A DNA stretch of 37,236 bases, from NCBI GenBank assembly GCA_947585965.1, contig CANPXK010000018.1, forward strand, positions 1 through 37,236, given 5' to 3'. Shown piece after piece: positions 32,302 to 37,236 of the stretch (positions within the stretch are counted from its first letter, which is position 1; every line of letters begins with the position of its first letter). The notes beneath the pieces are model-generated. The model made no database searches, was not told the origin of the DNA, and was given only the letters and a program-made list of their open reading frames with translations. The stretch comes from an uncultured Clostridia bacterium. Lineage in GTDB: Bacteria; Bacillota; Clostridia; Oscillospirales; Acutalibacteraceae. Made by a program: the position numbers and the translations under genes.

Positions 32302-34920
32302 TTAATCCGCTATAACATAATAAATAATATCGGTAAATTGAAGTCTTTTACTTCCCTTAAGCGGTCTTGTGCTGAAGTTTCCGCTTATTTCCCTGCCGTC
32401 ATTCATATATATTATTCCTCTTCCGTCTGCGGCACCCTTGGAGAAAACTCCCGTATATCTGTGGTCACAGAACAGCATACTTCCTCTGCCCTCCGGTATT
32501 CCCGATGACAGACAGCCCGTATATTTTCCTGCTGCATAGGTCATATCGACAGCATATTCCGGGGCAAATCTATAGTTTTCATATTCGGTATTTTTTAACT
32601 CCTCACATTCCGGAAGGTCCTCAAGATTCCTGTAAAATACCTGCATGGCTTTTTCCGGCATATCATTTCTGAATATTCCCTCAAATACCTTTTCACATTC
32701 ACTGTTATAGGAGCAGCCCATACCGTTCCTTTTTCCGTCCGAAATATTTCCAAAATATGTCATAATATTATCCTCGGAATATTCACACATATACGTAAGT
32801 ATGCCGTCATTATAAAGACACTTTCTTATAATTTTTCCGTCATATAATTCATTTATCCTCCCATGCATTTTTCCGTTTCTGAATTGTCCTGCAAATCTTA
32901 TCATTCCGTTTTCATAAAGCATTCCGCAGCCGCTGTAACAGTCATTTTTCCATGTTCCGAAATATATAACATCATCGCCGCTGTATTCTGCTCCCGTGCC
33001 GCATCTCATTCCGCCTCTGAACTCTCCCGAGTAAACAAGCCTGCCGCCACTGTAAAGTTTTCCGTCACCATCATATACTGAATTTACAAAGCTTCCGTCA
33101 TATACCTTTTCATTGTTTATATATTCAATACCCTTGCCGTTTCTGTGCATATTGCTCCACTCACCACAATAGACAAGGTGATTATTATTATCATACTCGT
33201 TAAATATACCCGTAGGCTCGCCGTCAGCGAAGCATCCCTCAACATATGCTCCCGCATCAAGGAATAATCTGCCCGAGCCGTTATACATATCGTTTTCAAA
33301 GTTTCCCAGATATATAAGTCTGCCTGTACGGTCTGTCAGTGAGCATCTTCCGTCAGCCTTGCCGTTTTTAAAAATACCCCTTAGTATTTTTCCGTCACTC
33401 AGATAAAGTGTTCCTCTGCCGTTATACAGATTATCCGACCATTCTCCGTTATAGCATACGGAGCCGTCCGCCTTATAGGATATGCCCGTACCGACTCTCA
33501 TATTATTCCTGTATTCACCGACATACAGCATATTTCCTTCGCTGTCAAACTGAGTTCCCGTTCCGAGAAATTCTCCGTTCTTATATTTTCCTACAAAAAA
33601 ACTATCTTCATTTTCAGAATATGTAACTACAGCTCCGTTTCTTTTTCCCCCGTTTGTTTTGCCGAGGTATATCAGATTTCCGTTTTTGTCAAAGCTTGCA
33701 CCGATACCGCTTGATTCATTATTATGCCAGTTTCCGACAAGAACACCCCCGTCATTCGGAGAAAATGCTATTCCCAGACCTTGGCGTTTATTTTCCTTCC
33801 ATGACCCTGCATAGCAAAGCCTGCCGGATTTATAGTAATAAACCCCGAAGCCGTCACGTTTATCATCCTTATATCCGCCCTCATATGCGGTTCTGCCGTT
33901 TGACATGGCAGTTCTTCCGATACCGCTTCTTTTGTCCTCAACGACATCTCCGTAATAATAATATTTGCTTTCGCCGGATTCGATTATAAGCTTTTCCGTG
34001 AGTTCATACGGACATTCGTAAGCGAATGTACACGGCTGTTTATGTTCTTCATTTACCTGAGTTTCAGCTGTATGTATATCTCCCTGTGCTGTATAGGTGA
34101 TACTTCCGTCACTGTCTGTCATATCATCATTTATGACAGTGTATGTATTGTCTTTCTCAGCCGAAGTACCCTCATAATCGTCAATATCGGAATATCCCGC
34201 TGCGGGTCCGTTTTCTTCAAGTGCATTGTCGTTTATATTAAAGTAAGGTTCAATGATTTCATCGGATACGGAATTTACCGCGGCGGAATTTTCCCTTTCT
34301 ATTATTTTATCAAGCAGGGACTGTCGCACTGCCGCCTCGGATTCATTGCAGAAATAATAGCTTCCGCTGTTTGTTCGGCAGAATATCTGGGGCTCTCCAC
34401 GGGAGCTGTTAAGCCTTTCCGTAAGCTCCTTATCCACAACCTGCTCAAACGGATAAAGTACATCGGCAGCTCCGCTGCTTCTTCTCACAAGCACACTTCT
34501 TTCCCCGTCCGTTGAGGGTATAACGGTACAGACAGGATTATTTTTATCGTTTTTCAGAAAAAACTCTGCCCTCAGAAGCATATGTGAATTATCATAATAA
34601 ACTCTTTTATAAGGGTTCCTGTCCTTATCGACTGATTCAATATAATATCCTTCTTCGCTTATGACGGAATATTCCGTAAGTTGTGAGCCGATAAGCTTTT
34701 TCCATTTGAGAGGTTTATTCTCCTCCATATTATAGGAACAACGATATATTGTACCCATAATATTATAGGTACTGCGGTTTTTCTGACGTTTTTGTGTTTC
34801 AAAATACTTCTGTCTGACCTTACTTAAAATATCCCCGCCGTCAAGTGTTTCAATCCCGGTATTATATATTCCGTAATATATAAGCTCTCTGTCCGCCTTT
34901 TGTATCAGTTTGTAATCCAT
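32302..34920 (-). CDS. Large MORN-repeat protein
   Basis: 872 residues. The first 210 form an unrecognised domain (DYKLIQKADRELIYYGIYNT start), followed by an acidic, Ser/Asp/Glu-rich linker (about 215-300). From about residue 320 to the end there are roughly 20 MORN-type repeats of 21-24 residues with the YxGxWxxGxxxGxG pattern (for example YAGSWKENKRQGLGI, YNGEWSDNLYNGRGT). MORN repeats form an extended beta-sheet that binds lipids or proteins; no signal peptide or membrane helix is seen, so it is probably cytoplasmic. AAAGGG precedes the ATG and a TTGCAA/TATGAT promoter lies close upstream. No enzymatic domain was recognised. Confidence 0.88.
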   Translation of the reverse strand: MDYKLIQKADRELIYYGIYNTGIETLDGGDILSKVRQKYFETQKRQKNRSTYNIMGTIYRCSYNMEENKPLKWKKLIGSQLTEYSVISEEGYYIESVDKDRNPYKRVYYDNSHMLLRAEFFLKNDKNNPVCTVIPSTDGERSVLVRRSSGAADVLYPFEQVVDKELTERLNSSRGEPQIFCRTNSGSYYFCNESEAAVRQSLLDKIIERENSAAVNSVSDEIIEPYFNINDNALEENGPAAGYSDIDDYEGTSAEKDNTYTVINDDMTDSDGSITYTAQGDIHTAETQVNEEHKQPCTFAYECPYELTEKLIIESGESKYYYYGDVVEDKRSGIGRTAMSNGRTAYEGGYKDDKRDGFGVYYYKSGRLCYAGSWKENKRQGLGIAFSPNDGGVLVGNWHNNESSGIGASFDKNGNLIYLGKTNGGKRNGAVVTYSENEDSFFVGKYKNGEFLGTGTQFDSEGNMLYVGEYRNNMRVGTGISYKADGSVCYNGEWSDNLYNGRGTLYLSDGKILRGIFKNGKADGRCSLTDRTGRLIYLGNFENDMYNGSGRLFLDAGAYVEGCFADGEPTGIFNEYDNNNHLVYCGEWSNMHRNGKGIEYINNEKVYDGSFVNSVYDGDGKLYSGGRLVYSGEFRGGMRCGTGAEYSGDDVIYFGTWKNDCYSGCGMLYENGMIRFAGQFRNGKMHGRINELYDGKIIRKCLYNDGILTYMCEYSEDNIMTYFGNISDGKRNGMGCSYNSECEKVFEGIFRNDMPEKAMQVFYRNLEDLPECEELKNTEYENYRFAPEYAVDMTYAAGKYTGCLSSGIPEGRGSMLFCDHRYTGVFSKGAADGRGIIYMNDGREISGNFSTRPLKGSKRLQFTDIIYYVIAD

Positions 34921-34953
34921 TGCAATATCCCTTTCATGCTTTATACTTTATTT

Positions 34954-34982
34954 ATCATACAATAATTATTTGTTTTTTGCAA
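34954..34982 (-). promoter_or_regulatory. Sigma-A promoter of the MORN-HAD operon
   Basis: TTGCAA (34982-34977), a 17-nt spacer and TATGAT (34959-34954) on the - strand, about 35 bp before the ATG. Confidence 0.55.
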
Positions 34983-35040
34983 GAAAAAGTGGTAGAAAAG
35001 ATAAATACAGGCAAAAAAACTTTTAAATTTGTCCATAGTG

Positions 35041-35049
35041 TGATATAAT
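35041..35049 (+). promoter_or_regulatory. Extended -10 promoter of mscS-coaX
   Basis: TGATATAAT (extended -10, TG-N-TATAAT) 30 bp before the mscS ATG; no good -35 at 17 nt. Confidence 0.5.
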
Positions 35050-35078
35050 TAATTAGTATTTTCGGACGGAGGTATTCT

Positions 35079-36002
35079 ATGAATTATTTACTTCTTGATA
35101 ACCCTGTTACAGGTGCCGATGTTGAGGAACAGATCAGTCATTTCCGGAAATGGTTCAATTCCTTTATTGATTGGCTTATTGGTATGATTCCCCACATCAT
35201 AACAGCAATTATAATTCTTGTCGGCGGCTGGTGGCTTATAAAGCTCATTCTTAAAATTATGGTCCGGGCTTTGAATAAGGGAAAAGCAGATCCTACGGTC
35301 ATAAGCTTTCTTAATTCTATTGTCAAGGCAGCACTGTTTATATTCCTAGGAGTATGTGTACTTTCAGCCTTGAATTTTGATGTATCTACACTTATTGCGG
35401 CTATCGGTGCCGCAACCGTTACGATAGGTCTTGCACTCAAGGACAGCCTTGCAAATGTTGCAAGCGGAACATTGATCATCATAAATAAAAAAATCAGAAC
35501 AGGTGATTTTATCGAAACCGAGGGTATAATCGGAGAGGTTATAAAAATCGACATGATGTATACGACACTGAGAACCTATGATTATAAGGAGGTAATTATA
35601 CCTAATTCCCGACTTACTTCAAATAATATCATAAATCATTTTGTGCTTGATAAAAGGCGGCTTGAAATTCCCGTGCCCATATCATATGAGGAGGATATTG
35701 CAAAGGCAAGGAATGTAATTATGGGAGTAATCAAAAATGACGAACGTGTCATAGAAGAAAAAGACAACAAGGTCATTGTAGACAAATTCAATGAAAGCAG
35801 TGTTGACCTTACCGTATGGATATGGTGTGCCTCCGAGGATTATTGGAAGCTGCTGTTTGATATGAGGGAAAAAATAAAATGTGCTCTGAGTAAGGCTGAT
35901 ATCGAAATACCATTTAATCAGATTGATGTACATATTGATAATAATTTAAACGAAAAGCTTGATTTTATAAAATCTTTACCTGAGGGAGAAAATAAAAAAT
36001 GA
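35079..36002 (+). CDS. mscS: Small-conductance mechanosensitive channel
   Basis: 307 residues. Three membrane helices lie at about 33-55, 80-97 and 100-125, the third being the Gly/Ala-rich pore helix (IGAATVTIGLALKDSLANVA). The conserved beta domain follows (RTGDFIETEGIIGEVIKI, IPNSRLTSNNIINHF) and a C-terminal vestibule. It opens on membrane tension to release solutes in osmotic downshock. ACGGAGG precedes the ATG. The last 4 bases (ATGA) overlap the coaX start, so the two are translationally coupled. Confidence 0.94.
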   Translation: MNYLLLDNPVTGADVEEQISHFRKWFNSFIDWLIGMIPHIITAIIILVGGWWLIKLILKIMVRALNKGKADPTVISFLNSIVKAALFIFLGVCVLSALNFDVSTLIAAIGAATVTIGLALKDSLANVASGTLIIINKKIRTGDFIETEGIIGEVIKIDMMYTTLRTYDYKEVIIPNSRLTSNNIINHFVLDKRRLEIPVPISYEEDIAKARNVIMGVIKNDERVIEEKDNKVIVDKFNESSVDLTVWIWCASEDYWKLLFDMREKIKCALSKADIEIPFNQIDVHIDNNLNEKLDFIKSLPEGENKK

Positions 36003-36766
36003 TACTTGCTATTGATGTAGGAAATACAAATATAGTTTTCGGAGGGATTCGGAATTCCACTCCGATATTTGTATCAAGGATTAATACCGATAAAAATAAA
36101 ACCGAGGACGAATATGCCGTTATTTTCAAAACACTTATAGAAATAAACGGAAGTTCCGCCGATTCCTTTGACGGGGCTATTATATCATCCGTTGTACCCC
36201 AGCTTAACGAGGTACTTAAAAAGGCTATATGGCTTCTTACAAAATGCGAAGCTCTTATTGTCGGACCGGGGATAAAAACAGGACTCGATATAAAAATTGA
36301 CAATCCCTCAACACTCGGCAGTGATATTGTTGTCGGCTGTGTTGCGGCTCTTGCTCAATATCCGAAACCGTTCATTGTAATAGATATGGGAACGGCGACA
36401 ACTATGGTAGTTGTTGACAAGGACGGGATATACCGAGGGGGTATCATAGCTCCCGGTGTAAGAGTGTCAATGGAATCACTCACGGGAAATACCGCTCAGT
36501 TACCCGCAATAAGTCTTGACGCACCGAAAAAGGTGATAGGAACCAATACAGCAGATTGTATGCGTTCCGGTATAGTTTTCGGAAACGCGGCAATGATTGA
36601 TGGTATGATAGACAGACTTTCTCTTGAAATTGACGGAGAACCGACCATTGTTGCTACGGGAGGACTTTCATCGAAAATCATACCCAACTGTCTGCATAAA
36701 ATTTACATTGACAATGATTTACTGATAAAAGGTCTTGAAATTATTTACAATAAAAATCTCGATTAA
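35999..36766 (+). CDS. coaX: Type III pantothenate kinase
   Basis: 255 residues, normal length. It phosphorylates pantothenate, the first step of CoA synthesis. ASKHA-fold motifs are DVGNTNIVFG (6-15), GSDIVVG, DMGTATTM, and GGIIAPGV. ATGA overlap with mscS. A GAGGGAG site lies inside the mscS end. The two functions are not obviously linked. Confidence 0.95.
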   Translation: MILAIDVGNTNIVFGGIRNSTPIFVSRINTDKNKTEDEYAVIFKTLIEINGSSADSFDGAIISSVVPQLNEVLKKAIWLLTKCEALIVGPGIKTGLDIKIDNPSTLGSDIVVGCVAALAQYPKPFIVIDMGTATTMVVVDKDGIYRGGIIAPGVRVSMESLTGNTAQLPAISLDAPKKVIGTNTADCMRSGIVFGNAAMIDGMIDRLSLEIDGEPTIVATGGLSSKIIPNCLHKIYIDNDLLIKGLEIIYNKNLD

Positions 36767-36957
36767 CCCTATGCTTCTGCGAAAAAATACAGCAAAAAAA
36801 TACCATTTATCATGGGTAATTGAAAGACAAATATATATCTGCACAACAAATTCGGATTTATATCAGAACGTGTTGATACTAATCGTACCATTTTACAATG
36901 CAAGCAAATTGAATAAAAGATAAATACATGGAATCAAGTTTATCTTATCGGGTAAAA
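36767..36957. other. Intergenic stretch without a gene
   Basis: AT-rich, no supported ORF; imperfect dyad ACCAT/ATGGGT near 36813-36828 only. Confidence 0.5.
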
Positions 36958-37009
36958 TAAAAAAACAGCTCCAAAAGCCGTTTTATGCTTTAGAGCTGTT
37001 TTTTTTTAT
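36958..37009. terminator. Bidirectional terminator between coaX and the Rpn-like gene
   Basis: AAAAACAGCTC (36961-36971) pairs with GAGCTGTTTTT (36993-37003), followed by more T to 37008 on the + strand. On the - strand the exit reads TTTTTTTATTTT. It is 190 bp past coaX but only about 15 bp past the stop of the - strand gene, so it belongs mainly to the latter. Confidence 0.85.
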
Positions 37010-37023
37010 CCGTTGTACTGCTT

Positions 37024-37236
37024 TTATACAGACAAGCCTGTTTTGATTTTAAATTCCTCAATCGGCATTTTAGCCTGCTCCGCCGCCTGCTCGAGCTTTA
37101 TAATACCGCTCTTTACAAGGTCGGCAAGTGCAGCAAGTCTGCCTTTTGCTTCACCTTCCGCTCTGCCTTTTGCTTCGCCTTCCTGCAGGATTTTGTCATA
37201 GATCTCACACATAGTAATACCTCCCTCAGATTCGCC
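37024..37236 (-). CDS. C-terminal end of a probable Rpn-family (PD-(D/E)XK) nuclease/transposase-like protein, partial
   Basis: The frame is open to the window edge. The visible 70 residues include EGGITMCEIYDKILQEGEAK, a charged EGxAKGR-type repeat (AEGEAKGR, partly duplicated in the DNA at about 37137-37190) and a helical tail ending KTGLSV. This ending is typical of recombination-promoting nuclease (Rpn/YhgA-like) proteins common in gut Clostridia. A separate 62-residue gene starting at the ATG 37212 is possible, since GGAGG lies 7 bp upstream; I favour a partial CDS because the frame continues with family-like residues. Confidence 0.6.
   Translation of the reverse strand, partial: GESEGGITMCEIYDKILQEGEAKGRAEGEAKGRLAALADLVKSGIIKLEQAAEQAKMPIEEFKIKTGLSV

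Noticed and set aside
1..37236. tRNA, rRNA, insertion sequence or prophage genes
   Set aside because: None recognised; no transposase, integrase or cloverleaf-like sequence was seen apart from the partial Rpn-like protein at the end.

Overview
The window reads as chromosome from an anaerobic, endospore-forming Gram-positive bacterium of the class Clostridia, probably an Oscillospiraceae/Ruminococcus-type gut or rumen organism. Four genes resemble endospore-specific families (ylbJ, yqfC, yqfD, spoIIM). Metabolism looks fermentative (bifunctional AdhE, a radical-SAM enzyme, no respiratory genes). Ribosome binding sites are strong AGGAGG types and promoters are TTGACA/TATAAT types. The placement rests on gene content and protein style only; no database search was possible.

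Layout. 1-5890 (+): gltB (5' end cut by the window) and gltD, glutamate synthase, ended by a two-way terminator shared with the convergent asnB. 6019-9017 (-): ylbJ then asnB. 9101-10572 (+): yqfC-yqfD, divergent from ylbJ, with a sigma-E-like promoter. 10584-15328 (-): adhE, a catalytically dead copy of its alcohol-dehydrogenase half, and a radical-SAM protein, driven by a near-perfect sigma-A promoter overlapped by a Rex-type operator. 15718-20408 (-): a split cobalamin-dependent methionine synthase (activation protein plus MetH), spoIIM and a DUF624 membrane protein. 20478-21361: an 0.88-kb mosaic of structured repeats. 21329-27770 (-): a heterodimeric ABC exporter, two G3E (COG0523) GTPases, one with 22 His in 37 residues, and a histidine phosphatase. 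27961-28656 (+): an XRE regulator. 28800-30434 (-): a zinc-ribbon/PASTA pseudokinase. 30845-31459 (+): an Sfp-type phosphopantetheinyl transferase. 31468-34920 (-): a large MORN-repeat protein and a HAD phosphatase. 35079-36766 (+): mscS-coaX. 37024-end (-): C-terminal piece of a probable Rpn-type protein.

The most unusual points are as follows. (1) The repeat array holds 3.6 copies of an exactly 180-bp unit with two hairpins whose stems change in a compensatory way, and it supplies the last ten codons and stop of the ABC exporter gene. (2) An intact, full-length Fe-ADH pseudoenzyme has lost all four metal ligands; it lies behind adhE and overlaps a radical-SAM gene. (3) A 15-bp perfect inverted repeat at spoIIM has a sigma-E-like -10 in one arm and the start codons in the other, suggesting that read-through mRNA is silenced while sporulation mRNA is translated. 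(4) The PASTA kinase-like protein lacks the catalytic Lys, the HRD Asp and the DFG Asp.
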